NCBI RefSeq assembly: GCF_014696925.1
Contig: NZ_JACJQY010000044.1
Coordinates: forward strand, 1-46,964
Length of the DNA: 46,964 bases
Direction of reading: 5' to 3'
Origin: Phormidium tenue FACHB-1050
GTDB lineage: Bacteria > Cyanobacteriota > Cyanobacteriia > Pseudanabaenales > Pseudanabaenaceae
Part shown: in pieces, positions 33,575-42,721 of the stretch
Position numbering within the stretch: position 1 is the first letter of the stretch
How the letters are laid out: the number at the start of each line of letters is the position of its first letter
The notes under the pieces: generated by a model
The model's database searches: none
What the model was told of the DNA's origin: nothing
Seen by the model: the letters and a program-made list of their open reading frames with translations, nothing else
Program-made: the position numbers and the translations under genes

Positions 33575-35779
33575 ATGGAATCTCAATCCTATCCAGAAGA
33601 TATCGACTTTAGTAAATATTGGTTGATCCTGAAGCGTCAGTGGCTTCCAGCGAGTGCAGCTTTTTTGTTGGTTGTTTTGACTGCCGCAGTAATGACCATG
33701 TTTGAGAAGCCCACTTACGAAGCTCAAGGTAAATTATTATTCAAAAAACGAGATGTATCTTCCGCCCTTCTATCAGATACTCCCGAAAAAGCAGGTCAGT
33801 TAGAATCCTTAAGTCAACAAAATACACCCGTAGATACGGAAGCAGAGGTAATTCGTTCTTCCCCAATCCTTGAACAAACAATTGCCTCCTTAAATTTAAG
33901 AGATAAGACAGGTAGCGCTCTCGATCCAGAGGATCTTTCTAAGAACTTGACAATCAAAGGTATTAAGGGAACAGATATCCTCTTAATCTCCTATAAAGGT
34001 AACGATCCTAAAGAATCTGCTGATATCGTAAATAAGTTAATTGAAGTTTATATTGAGCGAAATATATTTATCAATCGCTCGGAAACGACAGCAGCCCGTG
34101 AATTTATTACTGGTCAACTGCCTAAAACAGAGCTAGCCCTACAACAAACAGAAAAACAACTACGTCTATTTGATGAAAAGAATAACGTTATTAATTTACC
34201 TGACGAAGCAAAATCAGCAGTTTCATCCTTAGCGATATTAAACCAAAAAATTGTAGAAGTAGAGGCTAATCTAGCCAACACAACGGCTCAATCAGAAGAA
34301 CTCCGCAATAAAATAGGGCTAACTGCCGAGGCAGGGATGCAGTTAAACTCCCTTAATCAATCGGATGCAGTGCAACCAGTTCTAAAGGAACTACAACAGG
34401 TAGAAAGCGATCTCGTAAAGCAACGCACACGCTATACAGAAAATCACCCCGAGGTTGTTCAACTAAAAGACCGACTAGCAGCGATCAGATCTCTACTCAA
34501 CGAGCGAATTGCTCAGGTTGTGGGAAATAGTCAGCCCATTCCTTTTAGTAACCTCCAAAGTGGCACTTCTGCTCAAACTTTAACTGATAGTTTTATAACA
34601 ATGGAGGTAACAAAACTTGGTTTAGATAGTCAATTAAAAGCTCTTTTAGAAGCTCAGAGAGACTATCGCAGGCGAGTTAATCTTTTACCGAGACTAGACC
34701 AACAACGTCGCGATCTCGAACGGCAGATGGCAACTGCTAAATCTAAATATGAAATTTTAGTCAAACGTTTACAAGAGGTAGAGATTGCAGAGAAACAAAA
34801 TGTTGGCAATGCTCGCATAGTAGCAGCAGCAACCCCACCTACTCAGCCCGTAGATTCTAAGAGGCGTTTGATTCTAGGTGGTGGCGTAGTGGTAGGTGCA
34901 TTAATCTATATCATCGTAGCCTTTTTGCTCGATATTTTAGACCCATCAATTAAAACTGCCAAGGAAGCGCAAAAATGTCTCAATTATCGTTGGCTAGGTA
35001 TGATTCCTCTGTTAAAGAAAAATCCAGCCCTTGCGATTCAGCCAGATTCCAAAGAGCTAGCCATAGAGCTACCGGTCAGAGATAGACCCTACTCACTAGA
35101 AAGTGAAACCTATCGGATGTTGCAGTCTAACCTGAAATCCCTAAAATCGAATCCGATGGTTAAGACAATCGTTGTAACAAGTTCGGTTTCCAAAGAAGGA
35201 AAGTCAACGATATCAGCTAACTTGGCGATCGCTCTTGCTCAATCAGGACGCAAGGTTCTATTAGTCGATGCAGATTTTCGCTATCCAATGCAGCATTATA
35301 TATGGGAATTAAGTAATGCCCTAGGGCTTAGTGATGTCATCGTAGATCATGAAAAGTTGCAAGATGCGATTAAGGAAGTTGATGTAAATCTGAGTGTTTT
35401 GCCAGCAGGTTTTACTCCTCACAACTCCTTGTCACTGATTGATTCACCCCAGATGTATACCCTAGTAAAAGACTTTTATCATAACTATGATTTTGTGATT
35501 TTCGATACCCCACCTCTTGTTTTGGTTCCCGATGTATTGACTCTAGGCAAAATAGTTGATGGTATTTTGTTAGTAGTACGCCCTGGGGTTGTCGATGCGG
35601 CTAGTGCAACTACCGCTAAAGTACAGCTAGAACAATCAGATCTAAGGGTTTTAGGTCTTGTAATTAATGGCGTTGTAATCGGACAAGAGCCAGATAATTA
35701 CCTACGTCACCTCAAGGATTACCATTCTGTTCCACCAAGAAATATTCTTGTTGCTAATAATAATCAACAGACAAATTAA
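33575..35779 (+). CDS. Wzc-like chain-length determinant / tyrosine-kinase (BY-kinase) protein
   Basis: This 734-residue protein has a Wzz domain with a membrane segment near residues 28-48 (PASAAFLLVVLTAAVMTMF), a large coiled periplasmic region, and a second segment around 430-452 (LILGGGVVVGALIYIIVAFL). A C-terminal kinase domain follows, with Walker A in SSVSKEGKSTISANL, A' in VLLVDADFRYP and Walker B in FVIFDTPPLV. It would control polymer length and export and phosphorylate itself. The C-terminal tail has only one or two tyrosines (DNYLRHLKDYHS), fewer than the Tyr cluster of E. coli Wzc. The 5' end was duplicated; the dead copy is at 31456. The ATG at 33575 is supported by that duplicate. 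Confidence 0.92.
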   Translation: MESQSYPEDIDFSKYWLILKRQWLPASAAFLLVVLTAAVMTMFEKPTYEAQGKLLFKKRDVSSALLSDTPEKAGQLESLSQQNTPVDTEAEVIRSSPILEQTIASLNLRDKTGSALDPEDLSKNLTIKGIKGTDILLISYKGNDPKESADIVNKLIEVYIERNIFINRSETTAAREFITGQLPKTELALQQTEKQLRLFDEKNNVINLPDEAKSAVSSLAILNQKIVEVEANLANTTAQSEELRNKIGLTAEAGMQLNSLNQSDAVQPVLKELQQVESDLVKQRTRYTENHPEVVQLKDRLAAIRSLLNERIAQVVGNSQPIPFSNLQSGTSAQTLTDSFITMEVTKLGLDSQLKALLEAQRDYRRRVNLLPRLDQQRRDLERQMATAKSKYEILVKRLQEVEIAEKQNVGNARIVAAATPPTQPVDSKRRLILGGGVVVGALIYIIVAFLLDILDPSIKTAKEAQKCLNYRWLGMIPLLKKNPALAIQPDSKELAIELPVRDRPYSLESETYRMLQSNLKSLKSNPMVKTIVVTSSVSKEGKSTISANLAIALAQSGRKVLLVDADFRYPMQHYIWELSNALGLSDVIVDHEKLQDAIKEVDVNLSVLPAGFTPHNSLSLIDSPQMYTLVKDFYHNYDFVIFDTPPLVLVPDVLTLGKIVDGILLVVRPGVVDAASATTAKVQLEQSDLRVLGLVINGVVIGQEPDNYLRHLKDYHSVPPRNILVANNNQQTN

Positions 35780-36082
35780 TTAAACCACTTAGGCTATACA
35801 TCAAATCTTGTAAGACTAAAATACATAATAAATTCACAAACCAATTAGAAAAATAGATTTGATTTTTCTTGATAATACCTTTTGGGTATTGCAAAGAGAC
35901 TGCTAGGAATAATAAAAGCGAAAATCACAAATGATTGCAAGAATCTTTCCACACATATGTTTTGAGCTTTGTGTCCCAAGCCAAATTTTCATTGCTATAT
36001 ATGATTTTTAACTATTATGTTATCTTTTGTTAAAAGCGTAGTTAGAATTAATTAAATAAGGCTTTACAAACTCTAATAATTC
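35780..36082. other. 303-bp AT-rich gap between wzc and the WecG-like gene
   Basis: Apart from a short inverted repeat (AATACC TTTTG GGTATT at 35874-35890), no feature stands out. A promoter for the next gene is possible, but I see no confident -35/-10 pair. Confidence 0.5.
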
Positions 36083-36889
36083 ATGTCAAATAAGTTTAAT
36101 TTAAAAAACTCGGTAAGAATTTTAAATATTCAGATTGACAATACCTCTGTCAATGAAATGCTTGCACATCTTCAAGAGGGAGTTGTCTTAACGCCCAATG
36201 TAGATCATTTAATGAAACTACAAAGTGATCCAGATTTTTACCGCATCTATGAATTAGCAGATTATCGAGTGTGTGATAGCCAAATTTTACTTTATGCTTC
36301 ACGATTCTTAGGTACACCTTTGAAGGAAAAAATCTCTGGCTCCGATTTATTCCCAGCTTTCTGTATGTTTCACAAAGAGAATCGTGATATAAGAATCTTT
36401 TTGTTAGGTGGTATGGATGGTGTTCCAGAGAAAGCCACTGCAATGATTAATCAAAAAGTAGGAAGAGAGATTGTTGTTGGTGCGTATTCTCCACCCTTTG
36501 GATTTGAAGCAGATGAGCAAGAGTGTAGGGCGATCCTTGAAAGAATTAAACAATCTGGAGCGACTGTGCTGGCGGTGGGTGTGGGAGCGCCCAAGCAGGA
36601 AAAGTGGATTTATAGTTATAAAGATCAGTTGCCAATGATTAAGATTTTTATGGCTGTGGGTGCTGCGATTAATTTTGAGGCTGGGGTCATTAGCCGTGCG
36701 CCTCAATGGATAAGCAATTTGGGATTGGAATGGTTATATAGATTTTTGGGTGAGCCAACTCGACTTTGGAAGCGCTATTTTATTGATGACTTTCCATTTT
36801 TTTTCTTGCTGGTTAAGCAACGCTTGAGCCTATATCAAGATCCTATAGTTTCTTTGCGTCAAGAAGAAGACGATCGCTCTAATATGTAA
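36083..36889 (+). CDS. WecG/TagA/CpsF-family glycosyltransferase
   Basis: This 268-residue protein is a GT26-type transferase: VLTPNVDHLMKLQSDPDF and RVCDSQILLYASRFLG near the N-terminus with the catalytic-type Asp, then KISGSDLFPAFC, and VLAVGVGAPKQEKWI. The family adds ManNAc(A) or another sugar to a lipid-linked precursor at the membrane. It lacks a transmembrane segment, and its C-terminal WLYRF and RYFIDDFPFFFLL hydrophobic helices are thought to give membrane contact. It closes the exopolysaccharide locus. The next gene (lnt) is 103 bp downstream. Confidence 0.9.
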   Translation: MSNKFNLKNSVRILNIQIDNTSVNEMLAHLQEGVVLTPNVDHLMKLQSDPDFYRIYELADYRVCDSQILLYASRFLGTPLKEKISGSDLFPAFCMFHKENRDIRIFLLGGMDGVPEKATAMINQKVGREIVVGAYSPPFGFEADEQECRAILERIKQSGATVLAVGVGAPKQEKWIYSYKDQLPMIKIFMAVGAAINFEAGVISRAPQWISNLGLEWLYRFLGEPTRLWKRYFIDDFPFFFLLVKQRLSLYQDPIVSLRQEEDDRSNM

Positions 36890-36992
36890 GGTAGTCCATC
36901 ATAAGTAAGAATAAAACTATGAAAAAGGTTGAGTCTCTCTTAACTGTATGGGACTAACTTCCAACTCATCCCTAATCTGTTGACGAACGTCT

Positions 36993-38531
36993 ATGCGAAA
37001 TTTACGCAATCTCCTGTTTGCTGCTTTTGGTGGAGTGTTGATGGGACTTACTCCCGATCCGTTTAGTCAGTGGTGGCTAGCATGGATCGCGTTGATTCCC
37101 CTCTGGATGCTTGCTCAAAGGTTAAAAGTCAAAGAAGCGATCGCAATGGGAGCGATGTGGGGATTTTGCTATCACGGTATGGCTCTATTTTGGATTACCA
37201 CTGTGCATCCGATGGAATGGATGGGTGTACCTTGGTGGACGAGTTTTTGGATTGCCACATTGGTTTGGCTGCTGATTACAGCGTGGGGCGCGGTATTATC
37301 GGGATTATGGGCTGGGGGAATGTCTCTCCTTACGCAGAATCTCAATGTGACGAGTCGGGTAATTATTGCCTGTGCGATGTTTAGTGGATTAGAAATTGTG
37401 TGGAGTTGGGGACCACTTTATTGGACAGCCCTAGGATTTACCCAAAGCCCCCATGATTTGCTGCTGTTACAAATTAGTCGAATTTCTGGACAACAGACTA
37501 TGACTTCAGCGATTGTGGCAATTAATGGATTATTTGCAGAAATTCTCTTGCAGAGAACTTGGGCGGATAAACGACGCTGTGCGATCGCAGCCATTACTCT
37601 CTTGGTTGCGATCGCGGGTTATGGTGCATGGGAAATGCAAGGCGATCGCATGACAAGCAGTAATGGACAAGCGATCAAAGCAGGGATTATTCAAGGCAAC
37701 TTCCCAAATGCTCTGACTGTAAAGCCGAAAGGATGGGAAATAGCAGTTAATAACTACACCAAAGGCTACGAAAAACTAGCTCAGTCAGGAGCAGAAATGA
37801 TCGTTACGCCTGAGACTGCAATTTCTTTTCTTTATCCTAATTACGATCCTCGTCGCGAACCCTTTGATCGGGCGGTGGAGAAATATCGAGTTCCAGTATG
37901 GCTAGGGGGCTTTGGTACAACTCGTAATCCCAATGCAGAAGACCCAAATAACTATACAAATAGCCTCTTTTTGATTGATGGTTCTGGCAAGATTCTCAGT
38001 CAATACGATAAAGTTCGGCTTGTGCCAGTGGGTGAATATATTCCCTTAAGACCAATTTTAGGAAATCTAATTAGGCGCTTATCGCCATTGCGTGGTGAAG
38101 TGGATGCTGGTTCTAGTGAACAATTAGTCGATACACCTTGGGGACGTTTTATCGTCGGAATTTGCTATGAATCTGCCTATCCTGCCACTTTCCGTTTTCA
38201 AACTGCCGCAGGTGGTAAATTAATTCTCTCTGCTTCTAATAATGCTCATTTTGCCTCCTATATGTCAGCCCAACACCATGCCCAAGATGTGGCTAGAGCG
38301 ATCGAAAGCGATCGCTGGGCTGTCAGAGCAACTAATACTGGCTATTCGGGCTTTGTCGACCCCAATGGACGCACGATTTGGCTTTCAGATGTGAATACCT
38401 ATGAAACGCATTTGGAAACAGTTTATTTAAGAGATACTAAAACTCTGTATGTCCTATGGGGCGATTGGTTAACACCTTTACTCTGTGTGATTAGTGTCGC
38501 TATTTATGCAAGATATCGCTTCGCATCCTAA
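36993..38531 (+). CDS. lnt: Apolipoprotein N-acyltransferase
   Basis: This 512-residue protein has six or more N-terminal membrane segments and a C-terminal nitrilase-like domain. The catalytic residues appear as Glu in MIVTPETAISF, Lys in QYDKVRLVPVGEYIPLR, and Cys in FIVGICYESAYP, giving an intact triad. Lnt completes lipoprotein maturation by adding a third acyl chain to the N-terminal cysteine in the inner membrane. This suits the presence of lipoproteins such as the GH74-like protein. The ATG at 36993 gives a normal N-terminus. It is convergent with the TPM gene, whose stop is 7 bp away. Confidence 0.92.
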   Translation: MRNLRNLLFAAFGGVLMGLTPDPFSQWWLAWIALIPLWMLAQRLKVKEAIAMGAMWGFCYHGMALFWITTVHPMEWMGVPWWTSFWIATLVWLLITAWGAVLSGLWAGGMSLLTQNLNVTSRVIIACAMFSGLEIVWSWGPLYWTALGFTQSPHDLLLLQISRISGQQTMTSAIVAINGLFAEILLQRTWADKRRCAIAAITLLVAIAGYGAWEMQGDRMTSSNGQAIKAGIIQGNFPNALTVKPKGWEIAVNNYTKGYEKLAQSGAEMIVTPETAISFLYPNYDPRREPFDRAVEKYRVPVWLGGFGTTRNPNAEDPNNYTNSLFLIDGSGKILSQYDKVRLVPVGEYIPLRPILGNLIRRLSPLRGEVDAGSSEQLVDTPWGRFIVGICYESAYPATFRFQTAAGGKLILSASNNAHFASYMSAQHHAQDVARAIESDRWAVRATNTGYSGFVDPNGRTIWLSDVNTYETHLETVYLRDTKTLYVLWGDWLTPLLCVISVAIYARYRFAS

Positions 38532-38537
38532 AGAAAG

Positions 38538-40241
38538 CTACCAATCACCACCCGCACCTCCGCCATCGCTACCTCCGCCTCCAAAATCACTACTAGAAGA
38601 AGAACTACCACCATAATCGTAGGAATCATAGCTACTCGAACTACTACTGGAAGTATCACTAGAACTGTAATAGTCTGCACTACTGGAATAACTTACAGGC
38701 GCAGGGATAAAAGGATAGACAGGTTCTTCATGAAAACAGTTTTGGCATTGACGTATACTAATTGCGTCTTTAGAAGCTTTTTTGGGGAACTTCTTGGGTT
38801 TACGAGATTGCTTAAGGTCTGCTGGAGTCATTGTCGCATAGCTACATACAGGGCAAATTGTTTCTTCTTTTAAAATATTAGGCTGGCAATAAACATGCTG
38901 ACGATCGCCTTTAGCAGTTTGATTGGTTGCAAGATAGCAGCGATCGCAAGAATATACTGTGTAAGTGGCATTCCCTAACTCAACAGCCTTTAACTCTGGC
39001 TTAGTTAAGTACTGATTAGTTACATCTGAAGCTACACGCTGAACAAGATTTCGACAGCTTTGACAAAAACGCTGTTCCTTCGCTAAACACATGTCAAGGT
39101 ATAGGTTATTCACTATATGCAGCCATATAAATTGATATCCCATCGCCATAACTAAGTTTGTCCCTGCAAATAACAAGTGACTAGGAATTGTCAACAAAAT
39201 TGAAGTACTTGTAATTAGCCATAGCACAACTAAAGCAGGTAAATGCAAAACAATGATCAAGCTAGAACGTTCAAATCCAAATCGAGTTCCTCCATAGCGC
39301 TGTATTGGAGTTTGGAAAATGACAGTTAACTGAGCCAACCAAAATTTTTCAATACTCAGCCACAACTGAAGAGAAGCAAAGGCAACTATCAAGTTAATCA
39401 GTACTGTAACCAAAAGTTGATTAATGGGCTGAATAAATAAGCTAGTTAACATTTCTTGAGATAGTACCCATGCATTGATGCTAACGGCGATCGCCGCTAG
39501 CCCAAACACCATTAACAACATTCCTAAACTAGTAAATTCCGTCAATTGAGGAATACGTAACTGAAAAACAACAGGATTTTGAAGTTCTACCCTCACTGTA
39601 GATAATGTTTGTCGCCATTCTCGAATTTTGATAACGATCAATATCGCGCCACTTAGAGCGATCGCTACGCCAATAAGCCCAATATTGCTATAAATGGGTA
39701 TAAAGGGGAAAGGATAAAAATTGATTTTCTCTAAACGTCCCGCCATTTCCTCTACGCCGTTAATGATGCCTAGATCGTAATTCTGACGCTTAAACTCAGG
39801 GGTAATCAGATCTTCGATAATTTGCTTTACTTGGCGATCGCTAATATATGCTAAAATCCCTCGCCCAGACTCTATTTCAATCCTGCGCTCGTTTACTGCA
39901 ATCAGAAACAATACGCCATTATCAATACCCCGTTTACCAATACCCCAAGTATTAAATAATTCTGTTGCATAGGCTTTAACCGTTGCCGATGGTATGGTAT
40001 CTGGCACTGTCACTACCGCGATTTCTGAACTATTATTAGCGGCTAATTGCGAAATTCTTTGATTGAGTCGAGATTCGGTTTCGGTACTTAAAATATTTGC
40101 GACATCGCTCACCCAAGTTCCATTTAATTTTCTAGGATTGGGAATGTCACTAATGGGAATCGCATGTAAAGGTGCTGTAGGTAATAGAACTGACCATAGC
40201 AAAAATATTAAACAGATAATCCCAGCTAATTTACCCTTCAT
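38538..40241 (-). CDS. TPM-domain (YgcG/Psb32-like) membrane protein with cysteine-rich tail
   Basis: This 567-residue protein starts with a signal peptide (IICLIFLLWSVLLPTAPLHA), then a TPM domain (NPRKLNGTWVSDVANILS, NNSSEIAVVTVPDTI, WGIGKRGIDNGVLFLIAV). After it come four or so membrane segments, then four CxxC-type clusters (CQSC, CDRC, CPVC, CQNC) that could bind zinc, and a Ser-rich, then Gly-rich C-terminus ending GAGGDW. The N-terminal domain would be outside the cytoplasmic membrane and the cysteine-rich part inside. Proteins with this TPM-membrane-SSS/GGG tail are common but of unknown function. The ATG at 40241 overlaps the end of the upstream cyclase-like gene by 11 bp, suggesting coupled translation. 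Confidence 0.78.
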   Translation of the reverse strand: MKGKLAGIICLIFLLWSVLLPTAPLHAIPISDIPNPRKLNGTWVSDVANILSTETESRLNQRISQLAANNSSEIAVVTVPDTIPSATVKAYATELFNTWGIGKRGIDNGVLFLIAVNERRIEIESGRGILAYISDRQVKQIIEDLITPEFKRQNYDLGIINGVEEMAGRLEKINFYPFPFIPIYSNIGLIGVAIALSGAILIVIKIREWRQTLSTVRVELQNPVVFQLRIPQLTEFTSLGMLLMVFGLAAIAVSINAWVLSQEMLTSLFIQPINQLLVTVLINLIVAFASLQLWLSIEKFWLAQLTVIFQTPIQRYGGTRFGFERSSLIIVLHLPALVVLWLITSTSILLTIPSHLLFAGTNLVMAMGYQFIWLHIVNNLYLDMCLAKEQRFCQSCRNLVQRVASDVTNQYLTKPELKAVELGNATYTVYSCDRCYLATNQTAKGDRQHVYCQPNILKEETICPVCSYATMTPADLKQSRKPKKFPKKASKDAISIRQCQNCFHEEPVYPFIPAPVSYSSSADYYSSSDTSSSSSSSYDSYDYGGSSSSSSDFGGGGSDGGGAGGDW

Positions 40242-41493
40242 AGGTTGTTATCTCCATTCCAGAAACGTTGTACTTAATCTCGTTAAATCCTTTTACATCA
40301 ACCACATCTTGCATCGTAGCGCTTAGATATAACTTACCAAATTTGCCTCTATCTTGAGCCATTTTTGAAGCGACATTGACAGGCATTCCTGCAATATCCT
40401 TAGTTCCGAATGGTAAATTGAAAATTAGAACTTCGCCTCGATCAATGCCAATCCGACAGGTGATATCTTGTTTTACTAGTTCTTGACGGAACGTTTGGGC
40501 AAAGTTGACTGCATCATGAGCATCATCAAAAGCATAAATTCCTAAGGAGCTAACCACCTTGATTTCCTCGGCTGATGTCTTGTTCAGCAGTCGCAATCCG
40601 ATATCTTTCATCAAAGCTGAGAATGATAACTGATTAAACATCGAAACCTCATGGGTTTCCACAGATTCACTCTTACTCTCGATTAGCACCACCACTTTTT
40701 GCTGGATGTACCTCTCTATTAAATTATGAGTAAAACTTTGATCGATATTTTGGTTTGCGAGTTGAGTTTCATATGCCAATAAATCAGCATAAAAATCTTC
40801 GGAATAAGGAATTGGATAGCGTTGATTGTCTGGTTGCAATTCTGTCAGGCGATCGCCACCCAATACTCGATAAATATTACCGATTGCAGGATGTAAATCA
40901 TCGCGTTTTTTAATGATGAAGTTGTGTTTTGCTGGAAGGCGATCGCGTATGGCTTGACTGATTAAGATCTCACCGCCACAGGTGTGATTCTCGGCAATTT
41001 CCTCGATCGCATCGGCTTCTGCTCCATACAAACCGCCACTAATCGAATAAAAACTACCATAATGAGCGCCTAGCCCAATCTTGATCTGGCAACTTTTGGC
41101 GATCGCATCTTGGATTGTTAGGAGTGTGGACACAAGGGTCGATGCGCTTAGGTCATCTGGATAAAACATTTGGGTATTGTCCGCCGCCCAAATCCCCACA
41201 CTTTCACCCCCGATCGCTTTCCCATAGCCATGCACAATCTTTTTCGGTTGGTTGATGATGGCAAGAATCTCTAGCAACCCCTTTTGCTGGCAAAGCTTAG
41301 TTAGTCCAACTGAGTCTGAAGATACGCTGTAACCTATTACTTTGTGACCATCAAGGAGCTTGAGTGCATCTGCATAGGTTTGGTCGCTGCTCAGCCATTG
41401 CTCAACCAATTTCAGTGGTAGCGCACCGATGATGTCTTGAGTGACATCAAACAGATTTGTGGAATAGCGTTTTTTGCTGAGCTTTTCTAGCAT
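40231..41493 (-). CDS. Degenerate double class-III-cyclase-like protein
   Basis: This 420-residue protein appears to hold two class III nucleotide-cyclase-like domains. The first has VSSDSVGLTKL (one metal-type Asp), GGESVGIWA where GD is expected, and RIG-type KIGLGAHYG; its Asn/Arg helix is replaced (GAEADAIEEIAEN). The second has SSLGIYAF where GD is expected, and CRIGIDRGEV and PVNVASKMAQ, which keep Asn with Lys for Arg. So neither half has a full active site, and enzymatic activity is doubtful; a pseudo-enzyme or C1/C2-like pair is possible. It overlaps the TPM gene by 11 bp. The ATG at 41493 follows no strong ribosome site. Confidence 0.6.
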   Translation of the reverse strand: MLEKLSKKRYSTNLFDVTQDIIGALPLKLVEQWLSSDQTYADALKLLDGHKVIGYSVSSDSVGLTKLCQQKGLLEILAIINQPKKIVHGYGKAIGGESVGIWAADNTQMFYPDDLSASTLVSTLLTIQDAIAKSCQIKIGLGAHYGSFYSISGGLYGAEADAIEEIAENHTCGGEILISQAIRDRLPAKHNFIIKKRDDLHPAIGNIYRVLGGDRLTELQPDNQRYPIPYSEDFYADLLAYETQLANQNIDQSFTHNLIERYIQQKVVVLIESKSESVETHEVSMFNQLSFSALMKDIGLRLLNKTSAEEIKVVSSLGIYAFDDAHDAVNFAQTFRQELVKQDITCRIGIDRGEVLIFNLPFGTKDIAGMPVNVASKMAQDRGKFGKLYLSATMQDVVDVKGFNEIKYNVSGMEITTYEG

Positions 41494-41516
41494 AAAAGTA
41501 TCTCAGTTAAATTCCT

Positions 41517-41552
41517 AAAAATAAAAAGGGACGCATTGCGTCCCTTTTATTT
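41517..41552 (-). terminator. Rho-independent terminator after the NarL-type gene
   Basis: Stem AAAAGGGACGC / GCGTCCCTTTT with loop ATT (or AAT on the other strand), and T-runs on both sides. It lies between the regulator's stop and the cyclase-like gene start, so read on the minus strand it ends the regulator transcript. The downstream gene therefore probably has its own promoter or relies on read-through. Confidence 0.75.
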
Positions 41553-42242
41553 TTATTTGACCAGCCCAGCTCTAAGAGCGCGAACTGCTGCTTGGGTGCG
41601 ATCGTCAGCACATAGCTTATTCAAAATATTCCGCACATGAGTTTTAACCGTGCCAACCGTAATATAAAGTCGTTCGGCAATTTCAGCATTGCTATTACCA
41701 TTTACAATCTCAGACAGAACTTCTAGCTCACGTTCAGTCAGTGGTGTTGCTTGCAAAACTTGTTTGTAATCAGCCTCTGCTGCATCAATTTCTACAGTTG
41801 CCTCGCGGCGACGTACCTGCTGCAAGACAATGCTAGCGATCGCAGGATCAATCCATGAGTTACCCTCGGCAGTTAGCTTCAGCGCTTGCACCAGATTTTC
41901 GGAACTAATATCTTTGATGCAATAGGAATCTGCACCTGCGGCAAAGGCGGCTAATACTGTCTCTTGGCTATCGGTGAGGGTGAGAATCAAAACTTTAGTG
42001 GCACGACCCGCCTCTGTAGCTGCCGCTTTAATTTGGCGAGTTACTTCCACGCCATCCATATCAGGCAAGCCCAAATCAACGATCGCTACATCAGGTTGTT
42101 GGCTGTTTACTAGTGATACGCCTTCTGCGCCTGTGGCAGCCTCACCAACAAACACAAGATCAACTTGCTGTTGCAAAGCGATCTTCATGCCCATTCGGGT
42201 TAGGTCATGGTCTTCAATTAGGACAACACGAATCGAACTCAT
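41553..42242 (-). CDS. NarL/LuxR-type response regulator
   Basis: This 229-residue protein has an N-terminal receiver (VVLIEDHDLTRMG, phospho-acceptor Asp in VAIVDLGLPDMDG, Lys in SYCIKDIS) and a C-terminal LuxR helix-turn-helix (LTEREVEVL-type: LTERELEVLSEIVNG, then TVGTVKTHVRNIL). It should bind DNA when phosphorylated. The frame extends to a GTG at 42248, but the ATG at 42242 is preferred. No partner histidine kinase is adjacent. A 480-bp region of hairpin repeats lies upstream. The regulon is unknown; NblR- or RppA-like roles cannot be claimed. Confidence 0.88.
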   Translation of the reverse strand: MSSIRVVLIEDHDLTRMGMKIALQQQVDLVFVGEAATGAEGVSLVNSQQPDVAIVDLGLPDMDGVEVTRQIKAAATEAGRATKVLILTLTDSQETVLAAFAAGADSYCIKDISSENLVQALKLTAEGNSWIDPAIASIVLQQVRRREATVEIDAAEADYKQVLQATPLTERELEVLSEIVNGNSNAEIAERLYITVGTVKTHVRNILNKLCADDRTQAAVRALRAGLVK

Positions 42243-42335
42243 AAGCACTTGTGCAGGTTATGCATGGTCTGTATTGATACCAGAATCTCACAGAAAGGGG
42301 CAATAAAATCAAAAACACTCTAAATATCATAGGTA

Positions 42336-42357
42336 GGGGCAATTCATGAATTGCCCT
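42336..42357. repeat. 20-bp palindrome GGGCAATTCATGAATTGCCC
   Basis: A perfect palindrome preceded by ATAGGTAGG, in the region upstream of the NarL-type gene. It could be an operator or another short mobile hairpin. No second copy is in the window. Confidence 0.55.
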
Positions 42358-42434
42358 TACTTTGCGTTCTTTTGCGTAAGTTTTACTAAGGTTATGAAGA
42401 TATTGAACTTCCATAAGTTCTACCTACTCCCTTC

Positions 42435-42491
42435 CCAGTGAAAGAATAGACGTGGCGGCGCGAAGCGCCGCCACGTCTATTCTTTCACTGG
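42435..42491. repeat. Long palindrome with CCAGTGAAAGAATAG arms (copy e)
   Basis: 27-bp perfect arms (CCAGTGAAAGAATAGACGTG then GCGGCGC) around GAA. The tip GGCGGCGC-GAA-GCGCCGCC is shared with copies a-d, f, h and i, while the outer arms are different. The outer arm also appears next to the GT4 gene at 22773. Confidence 0.75.
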
Positions 42492-42495
42492 AAAT

Positions 42496-42550
42496 AAAAC
42501 CCAAAAGATTAGTGGCGGCGCTTCGCGCCGCCACTAATCTTTTGGGTTTT
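42496..42550. repeat. Long palindrome with AAAACCCAAAAG arms (copy f)
   Basis: 26-bp perfect arms around TTC, with the usual GGCGGCGC tip. It directly follows copy e. Part of the 480-bp repeat-rich gap between the NarL-type gene and ycf23. Confidence 0.75.
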
Positions 42551-42615
42551 GATTCGTTGCTATATGTGTGGTCAATACTTCCATTTACTCAAATATTTCT
42601 TTGGCATTAAAATAT

Positions 42616-42670
42616 AAAACCCAAAAAATATAAGGTAGAACTTCACGCCATCTCATACTCTTTGGGTTTT
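42616..42670. repeat. Decayed palindrome (copy g)
   Basis: Outer arms AAAACCCAAA / TTTGGGTTTT are kept, but the GGCGGCGC core reads GGTAGAACTTCACGCCATC and pairs poorly. It is an old copy of the same repeat, and it overlaps a long but unsupported TTG extension of ycf23. Confidence 0.6.
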
Positions 42671-42721
42671 ACGCAAAATCGCGTTAAAGTAGTCCTACAT
42701 CTAAATATTCAGTCTATTAGG

